Shown here one piece after another: positions 34,632-45,046 of a stretch of 64,000 nt of DNA. The position numbers and the translations under genes are program-made. The stretch is from the NCBI GenBank assembly GCA_012840805.1, contig DUVY01000038.1, positions 1-64,000 on the forward strand, given 5' to 3'. The notes under the pieces were generated by a model. That model was not told the origin of the DNA. It did not search any database and worked only from the letters and a program-made list of their open reading frames with translations. The number at the start of each line of letters is the position of its first letter. The stretch's first letter is position 1. The DNA is from Clostridiales bacterium (GTDB lineage Bacteria > Bacillota > Clostridia > Christensenellales > DUVY01).

Positions 34632-35807
34632 CTATAGTTTTTCAGCTAGTATTTTAGCTGTTTGGGATATCATTTGGTAGTCGTCTTGAGTCGGGGCGAA
34701 TAAAAATCTCAAATATGGGCTGCCTATGGCAAAGCCAAGGCTTTTTAGCCTAGCTTCTAGATTAGGACAAGCCTCTCCGCTCCAACCGTATGAGCCAAAC
34801 GCGAAAGCGGTTTTGCCTTTGATTGTAATTGGACTAATAAGCGACAAAATATCCCAAACAGGTTTTAGCGCGTCTTTATTAACAGTAGGCGATCCAATAA
34901 GCGTAAGCTTAGAGCGTTCAATAGCGGACAAGATGTCTTGCGGCGAAGAATGTATAATATCAAAAATATATGTTTTAACTCCCAGATCATTCAATTCTTT
35001 CTCAAAAGCTTGCGCGATCTTTTTTGTGTAACCGTATGCAGAAACATAGGCAATCGTCGCTGATTTTGGCTCAAGCGTATCTTGACTCCATTCTCTATAT
35101 AGATTAATTACATAGTCTTTGTATTTTTTCAATATCGGACCGTGTGAAGTCGCGATAATATCAATATCTAATTCCTGAAGTTTATCAAGCCCCTTAATGA
35201 TCCAAGGTTTGAAAGGGCTCATTACTGCGTCAAAATAATCTTTAATGACCGAAAAATATTTGTCAGGGTATTTCAAATCTTTATCAATTATATCTTCTTC
35301 AGCGTAATGCGACCCCAAAAAATCGCAAGTAAATACTATTTTTTGTTCTTTTATATAAGTAAACATAGAATCAGGCCAATGCAGATTAGGCGCTGAAATA
35401 AATTTTAATTTATTGTTTCCCAAATCTAATTCATCGCCGTCTTTTACCGCTATGGATTTAAAGGGCTTATTGATAATTTGCGTTATATTTCTTATTCCAG
35501 CGGCGGACGCCACAATAGTGATATCAGGATTTAATTCCAATAATTTTGAAATACTGCCTGTATGGTCGGGCTCAGTATGATTGCATATCAAATATTTTAT
35601 TGAAGAAATAGGCGCGACCTTTGCAATATTTTGAATATAATTATCAGAAAATTTTTCTAAAACCGCTTCTATTAACGCGTTATTTTTGTCCTTAATCAAA
35701 TAGGCGTTATATGTCGTACCATATTTTGTCTCCATTACGACATCAAAAATTCTTAATGTCGGGTTGCAAACCCCCGCAAAATAAATATTCTCAGCAATCT
35801 TTTTCAT
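34632..35807 (-). CDS. fprA: Flavodiiron protein (A-type flavoprotein, oxygen/NO reductase)
   Basis: The protein reduces oxygen to water, or NO to N2O, in anaerobes. The 391 residues hold an N-terminal beta-lactamase-fold diiron domain with NHTEPDHTGS (ligands His77, Glu79, Asp81, His82), LHWPDSMF and TCDFLGSHY, then ATSHGPIL. A C-terminal flavodoxin domain has YVSAYGYTKKIAQ for FMN binding and GSPTVNKDALKP. TTAGGAG precedes the ATG. A rubredoxin gene, the usual electron donor, lies directly upstream on the same strand. Confidence 0.96.
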   Translation of the reverse strand: MKKIAENIYFAGVCNPTLRIFDVVMETKYGTTYNAYLIKDKNNALIEAVLEKFSDNYIQNIAKVAPISSIKYLICNHTEPDHTGSISKLLELNPDITIVASAAGIRNITQIINKPFKSIAVKDGDELDLGNNKLKFISAPNLHWPDSMFTYIKEQKIVFTCDFLGSHYAEEDIIDKDLKYPDKYFSVIKDYFDAVMSPFKPWIIKGLDKLQELDIDIIATSHGPILKKYKDYVINLYREWSQDTLEPKSATIAYVSAYGYTKKIAQAFEKELNDLGVKTYIFDIIHSSPQDILSAIERSKLTLIGSPTVNKDALKPVWDILSLISPITIKGKTAFAFGSYGWSGEACPNLEARLKSLGFAIGSPYLRFLFAPTQDDYQMISQTAKILAEKL

Positions 35808-35840
35808 ATTTTTCTCCTAAAGACTATATTAATCAAAAGA

Positions 35841-35857
35841 CGGTTTATTTTAAACCG
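35841..35857 (-). terminator. Weak stem-loop between rubredoxin and flavodiiron genes
   Basis: On the minus strand CGGTTTA pairs with TAAACCG in a 7-bp stem with a 3-base loop, followed by TCTTTTGATT. It may partly terminate the rubredoxin transcript and allow some read-through to the flavodiiron gene. Confidence 0.5.
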
Positions 35858-35868
35858 CCTTTTTGGTG

Positions 35869-36030
35869 TTATTCTTCTAGTAATGTAAAAGCGGATTTAT
35901 CCAAACCGCATTGCGGACAAACCCAATCATCAGGAAGATCTTCAAATTTTGTGCCAGGCGCGATATCATTATCGGTATCGCCAATTGCCTCATCATAAAT
36001 ATACCCGCAAACGCATTCGTATTTTTTCAT
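35869..36030 (-). CDS. Rubredoxin
   Basis: This 53-residue iron-sulfur electron carrier starts at ATG 36030 behind GGAGG. The Fe(Cys)4 site is seen as CVCGYIYDE near the N terminus and [11 protein letters not shown] near the C terminus, with the aromatic core residues Tyr and Trp (DDWVCPQC). It probably passes electrons to the flavodiiron protein next to it and to rubrerythrin (46.5 kb). Confidence 0.97.
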   Translation of the reverse strand: MKKYECVCGYIYDEAIGDTDNDIAPGTKFEDLPDDWVCPQCGLDKSAFTLLEE

Positions 36031-36058
36031 AAAAAACCTCCATATATTGATAAAAATC

Positions 36059-36086
36059 ATTATATATTAATTATATATTTTTTCAA
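36059..36086 (-). promoter_or_regulatory. SigA-type promoter of rubredoxin-flavodiiron genes
   Basis: On the minus strand TTGAAA (36086-36081) and TATAAT (36064-36059) are 16 bases apart, 28 bases before the rubredoxin ATG. Confidence 0.65.
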
Positions 36087-36154
36087 AGTGAATAAGTCAC
36101 GCTTAGGTTATTTAAAATTATTATGTTATAATATATAAAAAACAGGAGGCAATT

Positions 36155-36649
36155 ATGTTAAAAGAATTTGATTTGAAAACTCTTAATAAAAACCCGTTTG
36201 ATTTGATAGGCAAGCAATGGATGCTTATTTCAGCGGGCGATAATAAAAAACATAATATGATGACGGCAAGCTGGGGGACTTTGGGCGTTCTTTGGAATAA
36301 AAATATAGCAATAATATTTGTCAGACCTACTAGATATACTTTTGAGTTTCTTGAAAAACATGATCACTTTTCGCTCAATTTCCCTATTGATTCAAAGGTC
36401 CACGATATATGCGGTAGCAGATCGGGGCGGGAGATTGACAAGACAAAAGCATGTAATTTAACGCCTGTTTATTCGGATGGAACTGTGTATTTTGGAGAGT
36501 CTGAAATGGTGATAATTTGTAAAAAAATATACCAAACAAATATTGACCCTGATATGTTTTTAGATAGCGAGATTCAAAAACATTATCCATTAAAAGACTA
36601 TCACAAAGTTTATATTGGAGAGATTATAAAAGCGTATAAAAAATCCTAG
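36155..36649 (+). CDS. Flavin reductase-family FMN-binding protein
   Basis: The 164-residue split-barrel protein contains GKQWMLISAGD, HNMMTASWGTLGVLWNK, FVRPTRYTFEFLEKHDHFSLNF and an HKVYIGEIIKAY ending. These match the flavin reductase-like domain that binds FMN. In anaerobes such proteins serve as flavoredoxins. An ACAGGAGG ribosome site precedes the ATG and a TATAAT lies about 22 bases further up. Its end overlaps the convergent sigK gene by 4 bases. The partner is unknown, but the neighbouring rubredoxin makes a redox role plausible. Confidence 0.88.
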   Translation: MLKEFDLKTLNKNPFDLIGKQWMLISAGDNKKHNMMTASWGTLGVLWNKNIAIIFVRPTRYTFEFLEKHDHFSLNFPIDSKVHDICGSRSGREIDKTKACNLTPVYSDGTVYFGESEMVIICKKIYQTNIDPDMFLDSEIQKHYPLKDYHKVYIGEIIKAYKKS

Positions 36650-37344
36650 TTAAAATTGCATTTGGCAAACTCATTGCGCACTTTGGCAAGGGCTTTTTTT
36701 TCTATTCTTGAAATATAAGAACGGGATATTCCCAATATTGACGCGACCTCGCGTTGCGTTAAGCTTTTTTGTTCGCCCAAAGAATACCGCAGTTTGATTA
36801 TTGTGTATTCTCTTTTGTCCAATACTTTTTTGATAATTTCCATTATTTTATCCAATAAAATATTGGTTTCAACTTGATCTACAACGCTATCTTCTTTTAC
36901 AAATAATAAGTCCATCAAGGTAATTTCGTTTCCTTCTCTATCTATGCCTACGGTATCCGCTAACGACAAATTAGTTCGGTGCTTTTTATTGGCGCGTATG
37001 TACATTAATATTTCGTTTTCAATGCACTTAGCGGCATAAGTGGCTAGCTGCGTGCCTTTATCGTGCGAATATGTATTAATAGCTTTTATCAGCCCTATAC
37101 TGCCTACCGAAATCATATCGTCAACTTCGGCGGCGTTATTAAATTTTTTTACTATATGCGCCACAAGCCTTAGGTTGTGTCGTATTAATATGTCTTTGGC
37201 TTCGGCATCCCCGTTTTTGCACAAAATAAGATATTTTTTTTCTTCCTCTTGGGATAACGGTTTAGGAAAAGTGCCTTTGTTATTAACATAAGAAGTGAAA
37301 AAAAAGATTTTGCTTAAAAATGTAAAAAGATTTTCAACTATCAT
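36646..37344 (-). CDS. sigK: Sporulation sigma factor SigK (pro-form)
   Basis: SigK directs late mother-cell transcription. The 232-residue protein begins with a hydrophobic pro-sequence (about 1-19, ending near FFFTSYV) and the SigK-type segment FPKPLSQEEEKKYL. Region 2 follows with NLRLVAHIVKKF, then DDMISVGSIGLIKAI, GTQLATYAAKCIENEILMYIR, and region 4 with QREVASILGISRSYISRIEKKA. SigK rather than SigE is favoured by the short pro-sequence and the SYVxNN...FPxPLS block. The gene is intact, with no skin-type prophage inside. It is divergent from the glucan synthase gene, with 127 bases between them. Confidence 0.92.
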   Translation of the reverse strand: MIVENLFTFLSKIFFFTSYVNNKGTFPKPLSQEEEKKYLILCKNGDAEAKDILIRHNLRLVAHIVKKFNNAAEVDDMISVGSIGLIKAINTYSHDKGTQLATYAAKCIENEILMYIRANKKHRTNLSLADTVGIDREGNEITLMDLLFVKEDSVVDQVETNILLDKIMEIIKKVLDKREYTIIKLRYSLGEQKSLTQREVASILGISRSYISRIEKKALAKVRNEFAKCNFN

Positions 37345-37471
37345 ACTACCGCCAAAAGATTATTTCATAAAAAACGGGCTATACATATATATGAAAATTT
37401 TTGTCGAAAATTGCCTGTCCAAAAAAGCCAAGCTGTTTAAGATATATTATCTTAGGACATAATAATTCAAT

Positions 37472-40400
37472 ATGCACTATTTAATTTGGATAGTAATAAT
37501 CGCAATAATATCAGGTTTAATAATCAAAATAATCGCATGGCGCGGCGACCCTTACTTTGAAATAGGAGTTAATATCAATTATGAAGAACTCAAGGAAAGG
37601 GTAAGAAGTCTCTCAATTTTTCATAAACACACAAAACTAAAAATCGGGTCAATGGATATAAGCGTGATTGCTTCCAAAATCAGAAAAGCGTATAAGTTTA
37701 TAGGCCAAAAAAATCAAAAAGGTTATCAGTTATTGGAATTTGAGAGATGGTTATACGAAAATAATTATTATTTGGAAAGCGTTTTGGATGAAGCTACTAA
37801 AAAACTTCAAAATCTCCCCAAACTGCCGCATATCAACGACAGACCGCGAATTTATGAAATTATTAGCTTTATTTTACGCCATAACGGTTATATATCTAAT
37901 CATCATTTAAGCCAGTTGTTAAAAATTTATCAAGAAGAATGCTCGTTAACTTTTGATGAATGCAATAATATTAAATTGTTTTTAGATTATTGTCTTTTGG
38001 AATTTGCCGCGATAATCTCAATGAAAAGCATAACAATAAATACTAATATTTTCAAAGCATGCTCCAACCGTTACAAACGTAATCTTGAAAACAACTTAAA
38101 AAATAACAGTTTTATATACGGTATCAACCTTTGTCAAGACAGGCAAAAGATTGACCAAATAACCAGATATTGCTATAAATTAGGCTTTAGTTTTTCCGAC
38201 CGCCTTGATAGCTTTAACCGTCAAATAATCAAATATAATATTTTGATTGCCAATACAATAAACTCATTAAGAACTTTTAATGAATATGTCAATACCAAAT
38301 TTATTCTTGATATATGTCCGATTAATGAAATATTTCAAAAAGAAGAAGCTGGCGTTTATCAAAGCAGCGCTGATATCAGCAAATTATATTATTTGCAAAA
38401 ATTATCGCGAATCGCTCAAAAAAAGAATTTAAACGAACTATATCTGGCAAGGCATATTGTCGCCTTAAGTAACGCGAAAAAAAGCCATATCGCCCGAGCG
38501 CTTTTCAAAAGAGAATATAAAAGCGCCAGGGCGTTACTTTATGTTTTGAGTATAACGCTTATAGCTGTCGCCGCCAACACATTGATAAGTTGGATGTTTT
38601 TTGATAGGTTATGGCAGTCAATTTTATATTGGTTAATATCCATGCCTATTTATATTTATATATCAACATCTATAATAGATAAAATCTTGAGCATGACTGT
38701 CAAACACAAACCGCTTTTAAGATTGCATTTTTCCCAAGGCGTTCCTCAAGAATATCGCACGATGGTTGTGGTTTCTCAATTAATATGCGATAAAGCCGAG
38801 TTAGAAAAATCGATTGAAAACCTAAAAAGATTAAAAGCCGCTAATAATTATAGCAATATAAGGTTTTGTCTATTGGTGGATTTTTTGGCTTCGGATAAAG
38901 CAATGACCAAAGAAGATGAGGAACTATTGCGCTATGCCAAAAAGTTATTTTACCAAAAACTAAACCCAAATGACTATAATATTTTTTGGCGTAAAAGAAG
39001 TTATATCCCGTCCGAAAAAAAATACTTGGGCGAAGAAAGAAAAAGGGGCGCGTTTTCCAAATTAGTATCTTATTTGTGCGGCGAGAATGTTCATGATTAT
39101 TTTTGCTTAATCTTAGGGCAAACAACTTCCACAATCAAGTATTTAATAGCGCTAGACAGCGATTCTTTTACTATGCAATGTAGAGAAATCATTGAAACGA
39201 TGGCGCATCCTCAAAATTTAAAATACGACCTTATGAGTTTTGTGATTCGCGCAAATCCTATATCAAGCGTAAAAACGCCTTTTTCTTACGCGTTTGCGGG
39301 CGGCAGGGGATATGATGTGTATTCAATACAGGGCAAAAGCATCGGCTCAGATGTCTTTGACCAAGGGTTATTTTGCGGAAAATGCATTATAGACATTCAA
39401 AGATTTAACCAAAAACTCAAAAACAAATTACCTAAAAATTGGATATTAAGCCATGACATTATTGAGGGAGCGTTGCTTAACACCATAGACAGCGATGCGT
39501 TTTTATACGAAAACGCGCCCAACAACATAAAAACTTATATCTCTCGCTCAACTAGATGGACTAGGGGAGATTGGCAAAACATAATTTATCTCAAAAACAA
39601 AGTTAAAGATGAAAACAATATCAAAATAAAAAATCATGTCAATTTGCTAACCAAATGGCGCATCATAAATAATATTAATTTTAGTCTTATATATATAAGC
39701 GCGCTTTTGCTTTTGTTTTTGTCAGTTTTTTTGGGCGCTGTTCCTTTGATAACAATGGGTATAATTTTAAGCTTTGATTTTTTTCTTACTTTATATTCAT
39801 TGATTTATAATTCATTTCAAAATAGATTTACTTACGCTTTTTTGAGAGAGTCAAAGCAAGCGTTATTGCGGGCAATTATTTTTGCCGTCAGCCTTCCATA
39901 CATTTCATTTAATTTGTTAAAAGCCATATGCCAATCAGTTTATCGCATGACTATATCAAAAAAGAATTTGCTAAAATGGAATACCTTCGCGCATTCATAT
40001 AACGAATCCAAAAATTCAATGGACTTTTGGTTTAAAGAACTTTTATTGCCTTGTTTGGCGGTTATTTTGATTTACTCAAGCTTGACGCTTTGGGTACTGG
40101 GCATAAGCGCTTATTATTATAGTTTATTTAGTCTGCTGTTTTTATCTTCTATTCCCATAGCTTATTATTCATCTCGCAAACATCCAAAAACTCATAAAAT
40201 AAGCGATGACGACCAAAAAATGCTTCTTGATATCGCCCAAAAGACCTATCAATACTTTATTGATTTTGGATATAACACTCAGAATCGGCTTGTTTGCGAT
40301 AACTATCAAGAAGATTTTATAAATGACAGCGCTAAGCGCACTTCTCCAACCAATATTGGATATCAGATATTGAGCGCTGTTTGCGCTTATGATTTGAAAA

Positions 40401-43400
40401 TAATTGATTATTCAGAGCTTTATAATACCTTATCGGGAATTATAGATGTCGTAAGCAAATTAAAAAAATGGCATGGCAATTTATATAATTGGTACGATAC
40501 TCTAAGTCTAAAGATATTAAGATGCTATGTCTCAACAGTTGATAACGGAAATTTACTAGCGGCATTAATAGTGGCGCGACAGACATTAAAAAAGAAAGAT
40601 GTTTTACACACAAGAATCCAAAGATTAATAGAAAAGATGGATTTGTCAAAATTATATGACAGTAGCAAAAAACTTTTTTATATAGGCACTGACACCAAAA
40701 CATTTGACAAAATTCATTATGATCTGATGGCAAGCGAAGCTATGCTCACAAGCTTTTTAGCTGTAGCGTTAGGCAAAGTTCCCAAAGAGCATTGGAATCA
40801 TTTATCGCGAGCGCCCGTTAAATATGACGGTTATGCGTTATTTTCTTGGACCGGTGGAATGTTTGAATACTTAATGCCGTTTTTGTTCTTGAAGATATAC
40901 GAAGGGTCTATGCTGTATCAATCATGCGTTAACAGCATAAACTCTCAGATTAAGTATGCTAACGATTTAGGGTTTGATATTTGGGGCATATCAGAATCGC
41001 AGTATTTCGCGCTAGACGACCAAAAAAACTATCAATATAAGGCGTTTGGAACGCCGTATTTGGCGTTAAAAAACATGAACGACAATTTTATTATATCGCC
41101 ATATTCCTCGGCGTTAGCGTTGTTATTCGCGCCCAAAAAAGCCTTGAAAAATATCAATAGGCTAATATCTCAAGGACTTATGGGCGATTATGGCTTATAT
41201 GAATCATTGGATTTGACCCAAAGCGCGCATATAAATAAAACTTATATGGCGCATCACCTCGGTATGACATTGTGCGCGATTAATAATCTATTAAATAATG
41301 ACATTATTATAGAAAGGCTTATGTCCGTTACTGAAATCAAGGCTTTTGATTTTATACTGTTTGAACCTATGATAGATTACGCTCAAAAGAAAAAAATATA
41401 TAAGCAATTGCCCGTTTTTGGTCTGGAGCCTATAACTAAAGTCATTACCCAAAAGCCCGCCTTGCCCGCATACAACCTAATGACAAACGGACGCTATTAT
41501 CTCGCGTTGGACGACGAGGGAAACGGTTCCGCGGTATTAAATGGCATCACGCTAAATAAAGAATGCAATTTTTGTAATGGCGTCAATTTGTTTTTGGACG
41601 GTCAAGTGATTAAGCTGATGACAAATCCTCTCACGGTAATTCAAAATAGTTCTTACAGCCATTATAAATATAAACATAACAATATTACTTTTGAATTAAA
41701 AATAGCCGTTATGCAGGATTATGACGGCGAAATAAGAAGCTTGATTATCGTAAATGACGGGTCCGAAAAAGTGTCGTGTAAGGTAGCGTTTTTTATTGAG
41801 CCTGTTTTGACCTTTGATGAAAGGTATTACGCGCATCCGGTATTTAACAATATGGTAGTCAAAACAGAAAAATTGACTGACAATATAATATACGCTTATC
41901 GCAATAATGAGCAAAACCCTATTTATTTGGCGGCTTCAATATGCGAGGGCAAGGCGTTATATGAGTCCAATAGGTTTAATTTTCATTCAAGGGACGGTTT
42001 GGGATGGACCAGAATAAAAAACGAGAGAGCCGACAGCTTTGGCGAAATACTTGAGCCTGTTTTGGGCGCGATAAAAGATTTGACGTTAAGCCCAATGAGT
42101 CAAACAACGATAAATTATATTATAACGGCAAGCAAAAGTCTGGATGTAATAAAAGACGCTATATGTTCTTATTCATGCGACAAGGCGATTGATAAAGCAA
42201 TTGACACATCTACAATTTATCTTAAACAGCTTTGGACTGCATTTTCGCCTGAAAAAAATCTTATGGAAAAAATTATGGCTATGTATAGCCGCATAAAAAC
42301 ATGCGCGATAACATATGACGGCGATTATACTGACTTGCAAGACGATATAAGCCTATTATTTAAAAATGGCATATTTGCGACGCGTCCAATAATCAGCTTT
42401 TATTATAGAGACGGCAATTTAAACGAGTTATTAAAAGTAGTTGAAATTTTTAAATATTTGTCTTCCTGCGGACTTAAAATAATTTTAGTATTGATGTATT
42501 CAGAGCCTGAGATGTATATCAATCCTTTATTAGACGATATCAACACCGCGATAGACAGATTGTCATTGCGGAATATGGTATCTGAAAATAAAATTAAGAT
42601 AATTAATCTAACAAGAACGGACCAAAACTTTGTCAATATCTTAAAAAGAGTATCACAGTATTATTTTGACAGCGTTTTCAAAATTGACGACATCCAATCA
42701 ATAGCGTATCCCATAATAAAAACATCAAAAGTCAAAACTATGCCTTCACAGCCTTTAAAGGTCAAAGATTTGGATATGGAACTTGGAGTTGGCGGATTTT
42801 TGGACGATAGCGCGTATTATATTGATCTTTCAAAAGAAAATACGCCTTTGCCTTGGAGCAATATTATGGCGACCAAAAACTTTGGAACATTAATAACCGA
42901 AAAAGGCGGCGGCTATACATGGTCCAAAAACTCAAGAGAATACAAATTGACCGCATGGCAAAACGATGTGATTTTTGATAGGTGTTCGGAAGAAATTATA
43001 TTAAGAGATGAGAATACTAGAGTATGTTGGAAAATAACCAAAGACATTGAAAATCCTGATGCTCAATACGCAGTAACGCATAATTTGGGCGAAACAATTT
43101 TTGAAACATCTTATAACGGCATTATTTCTATTTGTTCGCAGTTTTTAGATATAGACAATGACGCCAAAATATTAAATATCAGCTTAAACAATAACTCTAA
43201 TACGGAAAGAGTATTAAGTCTAACAGTCAATCTAGAGATAGTGTTAGGAGTTAATAATTATGAACGCGGTGATAAGTTATATTTTAAAAAAGAGAACAAC
43301 TGGGTATTCGGATTCAACGCGTCCAATAAAGTCAGCGTATATTTAGGAACAGACCAAAATGACTTTGAATGCGCGTTTTCGTCGCGGGATTTTGAATATT

Positions 43401-45046
43401 GGAAAAACGGCGGCGATTGGATTAATTTGAGTTGTTCCCGTCCTAGCTTAGCGTTAAAAACAAAACACAAATTAGCGCCCAATCAAGCCAAAGAAATTAA
43501 TTTTTGGTTATCAGACAAAAAATACGAAGTTATTGATGCCAATGCTGTAAGAAAAAAATGCTTGGAGTATTTTAAATCTTTATCTTGCGTCAAAATAAGT
43601 ACGCCTTCAAAAGAACTAGACAAATTAATCAATAGACTTCCTTATCAAGTCTTATGCTCTAGGTTTTATGGCAGATGCGGATATTATCAAGCGGGCGGCG
43701 CTTACGGCTTTAGGGATCAATTGCAAGACTGTTTGGCTGTGTTATATATCGATCCGCAAGCCGTCAAAGAGCATATATTGCTTTGTGCGGCGCATCAATA
43801 TGAAGAAGGCGATGTCCAGCATTGGTGGCATCCCGAGCGAATAGGCACTAGAACGATAATGACAGACGACTTATTGTTTTTGCCGTTATTGGTAACGGAG
43901 TATATCAAATATACGGGCGATTTTGGAATCCTAGACGAAAAAGCGCCGTATTTGCGTTCGCCCTCGCTTGCCAAAAATGAGTATAGCCGATACGAAAATC
44001 CCGATGTTTCGCCTATAAGCGATACTATCTATATGCATTGCGTAAAAGCGCTGGAATTGGCTATTTTAAAGCGAAGCCATCGGGGATTGGCATTAATAGG
44101 CGGTGGCGATTGGAACGACGCGTTGGATAAAGTCGGACACAAAGGCGAAGGAGAGAGCGTTTGGTTGAGCATGTTTTTGTGTTATTGCCTAAACGAATTC
44201 CTGCCGCTTATTAGGTCTTCGGCGCTGATAACCGAATACAAAAATGAAATAATTGAGCTAAAAAAAGCCGTCAATAAATTTGGATGGGACGGCGAATGGT
44301 ACCGGCGCGCGTATTTTGACAATGGATACCCTTTGGGAAGTATAGAAAGCAAAGAATGTAAGATAGATATTTTGAGTCAAGCTTGGGCTGTTATATCCAA
44401 AATAGGCGATGAAGAAAGAGCAAAAACAGCGTTAAAGTCTGCCGAAGATAGACTTGTGGATTACAAATATCGAATAGTTAAGCTTATGGACCCGCCCATA
44501 AAAGAATTGCCCGCGGGATATATCAGAAATTATCCAAAAGGCGTTAGGGAAAACGGCGGTCAATACACGCACGCCGCCGTATGGTATGTATTAGCTTTGA
44601 TAAAAAGCGGTCAAAAGGAAAAGGCGTATAAGACATTAGAATTAATTAATCCTATTAGTTATTGCTTGACCAGAGAACAGGTAGAAAGATACAAAGGCGA
44701 ACCTTATGTTGTGCCCGCCGATGTTTATTCAAATGAATTGTTTTATGGGCGCGCAGGATGGACATATTACACAGGTTCAGCGGCTTGGATGTATAAAGTG
44801 ACAATAGAATATATATTAGGAATAAAACGGCGCGGGCGAAAACTAATTATCGAGCCTAATTTGCCTTCGTCTTGGGATAAGTGTGAGATTAGTTATGATT
44901 ATAACGGTAGTCAGATAAATATTACCATTTTAAACAAAGGTCTAAAGGAGCCCATTTTGAACATCGACGGTATAAAGTATCACAACATCAATTATATAAC
45001 GCTAAACAAATCTTTATCCTCAAGTCAAATAGTTGTTGAAGTGTAA
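37472..45046 (+). CDS. Cyclic beta-1,2-glucan synthase-like protein (GT84 + glucoamylase-like + GH94), 2524 residues
   Basis: This is the largest gene of the window, with no frame break. An N-terminal helix (1-23) and a soluble helical region precede two helices near 350-405. The GT84 domain runs about 415-700 (GVPQEYRTMVVVSQL, a DSDS metal site in ALDSDSFTM near 560, TRWTRGDWQ near 692). More membrane helices lie near 730-830 and 855-905. A glucoamylase-like domain runs about 915-1300 (RTSPTNIGYQILS, GLYESLDLT). Then come GH94 beta-sandwich parts (NGRYYLALDDEG near 1336, GGYTWSKNSREYKLT near 1810). The GH94 catalytic barrel carries GFRDQLQD with the likely acid Asp near 2080, HWWHPE, GGGDWNDALD near 2210 and GRAGWTYYTGSAAW near 2430. 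This is the NdvB/Cgs architecture. It probably makes and trims beta-1,2-glucan at the membrane. No exporter like NdvA is adjacent. Confidence 0.9.
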   Translation: MHYLIWIVIIAIISGLIIKIIAWRGDPYFEIGVNINYEELKERVRSLSIFHKHTKLKIGSMDISVIASKIRKAYKFIGQKNQKGYQLLEFERWLYENNYYLESVLDEATKKLQNLPKLPHINDRPRIYEIISFILRHNGYISNHHLSQLLKIYQEECSLTFDECNNIKLFLDYCLLEFAAIISMKSITINTNIFKACSNRYKRNLENNLKNNSFIYGINLCQDRQKIDQITRYCYKLGFSFSDRLDSFNRQIIKYNILIANTINSLRTFNEYVNTKFILDICPINEIFQKEEAGVYQSSADISKLYYLQKLSRIAQKKNLNELYLARHIVALSNAKKSHIARALFKREYKSARALLYVLSITLIAVAANTLISWMFFDRLWQSILYWLISMPIYIYISTSIIDKILSMTVKHKPLLRLHFSQGVPQEYRTMVVVSQLICDKAELEKSIENLKRLKAANNYSNIRFCLLVDFLASDKAMTKEDEELLRYAKKLFYQKLNPNDYNIFWRKRSYIPSEKKYLGEERKRGAFSKLVSYLCGENVHDYFCLILGQTTSTIKYLIALDSDSFTMQCREIIETMAHPQNLKYDLMSFVIRANPISSVKTPFSYAFAGGRGYDVYSIQGKSIGSDVFDQGLFCGKCIIDIQRFNQKLKNKLPKNWILSHDIIEGALLNTIDSDAFLYENAPNNIKTYISRSTRWTRGDWQNIIYLKNKVKDENNIKIKNHVNLLTKWRIINNINFSLIYISALLLLFLSVFLGAVPLITMGIILSFDFFLTLYSLIYNSFQNRFTYAFLRESKQALLRAIIFAVSLPYISFNLLKAICQSVYRMTISKKNLLKWNTFAHSYNESKNSMDFWFKELLLPCLAVILIYSSLTLWVLGISAYYYSLFSLLFLSSIPIAYYSSRKHPKTHKISDDDQKMLLDIAQKTYQYFIDFGYNTQNRLVCDNYQEDFINDSAKRTSPTNIGYQILSAVCAYDLKIIDYSELYNTLSGIIDVVSKLKKWHGNLYNWYDTLSLKILRCYVSTVDNGNLLAALIVARQTLKKKDVLHTRIQRLIEKMDLSKLYDSSKKLFYIGTDTKTFDKIHYDLMASEAMLTSFLAVALGKVPKEHWNHLSRAPVKYDGYALFSWTGGMFEYLMPFLFLKIYEGSMLYQSCVNSINSQIKYANDLGFDIWGISESQYFALDDQKNYQYKAFGTPYLALKNMNDNFIISPYSSALALLFAPKKALKNINRLISQGLMGDYGLYESLDLTQSAHINKTYMAHHLGMTLCAINNLLNNDIIIERLMSVTEIKAFDFILFEPMIDYAQKKKIYKQLPVFGLEPITKVITQKPALPAYNLMTNGRYYLALDDEGNGSAVLNGITLNKECNFCNGVNLFLDGQVIKLMTNPLTVIQNSSYSHYKYKHNNITFELKIAVMQDYDGEIRSLIIVNDGSEKVSCKVAFFIEPVLTFDERYYAHPVFNNMVVKTEKLTDNIIYAYRNNEQNPIYLAASICEGKALYESNRFNFHSRDGLGWTRIKNERADSFGEILEPVLGAIKDLTLSPMSQTTINYIITASKSLDVIKDAICSYSCDKAIDKAIDTSTIYLKQLWTAFSPEKNLMEKIMAMYSRIKTCAITYDGDYTDLQDDISLLFKNGIFATRPIISFYYRDGNLNELLKVVEIFKYLSSCGLKIILVLMYSEPEMYINPLLDDINTAIDRLSLRNMVSENKIKIINLTRTDQNFVNILKRVSQYYFDSVFKIDDIQSIAYPIIKTSKVKTMPSQPLKVKDLDMELGVGGFLDDSAYYIDLSKENTPLPWSNIMATKNFGTLITEKGGGYTWSKNSREYKLTAWQNDVIFDRCSEEIILRDENTRVCWKITKDIENPDAQYAVTHNLGETIFETSYNGIISICSQFLDIDNDAKILNISLNNNSNTERVLSLTVNLEIVLGVNNYERGDKLYFKKENNWVFGFNASNKVSVYLGTDQNDFECAFSSRDFEYWKNGGDWINLSCSRPSLALKTKHKLAPNQAKEINFWLSDKKYEVIDANAVRKKCLEYFKSLSCVKISTPSKELDKLINRLPYQVLCSRFYGRCGYYQAGGAYGFRDQLQDCLAVLYIDPQAVKEHILLCAAHQYEEGDVQHWWHPERIGTRTIMTDDLLFLPLLVTEYIKYTGDFGILDEKAPYLRSPSLAKNEYSRYENPDVSPISDTIYMHCVKALELAILKRSHRGLALIGGGDWNDALDKVGHKGEGESVWLSMFLCYCLNEFLPLIRSSALITEYKNEIIELKKAVNKFGWDGEWYRRAYFDNGYPLGSIESKECKIDILSQAWAVISKIGDEERAKTALKSAEDRLVDYKYRIVKLMDPPIKELPAGYIRNYPKGVRENGGQYTHAAVWYVLALIKSGQKEKAYKTLELINPISYCLTREQVERYKGEPYVVPADVYSNELFYGRAGWTYYTGSAAWMYKVTIEYILGIKRRGRKLIIEPNLPSSWDKCEISYDYNGSQINITILNKGLKEPILNIDGIKYHNINYITLNKSLSSSQIVVEV

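Noticed and set aside
36646-37344. SigE instead of SigK
   Set aside because: The SYVxNN/FPxPLS block and the short pro-sequence of about 19 residues favour SigK. SigE usually follows spoIIGA, which is absent here.
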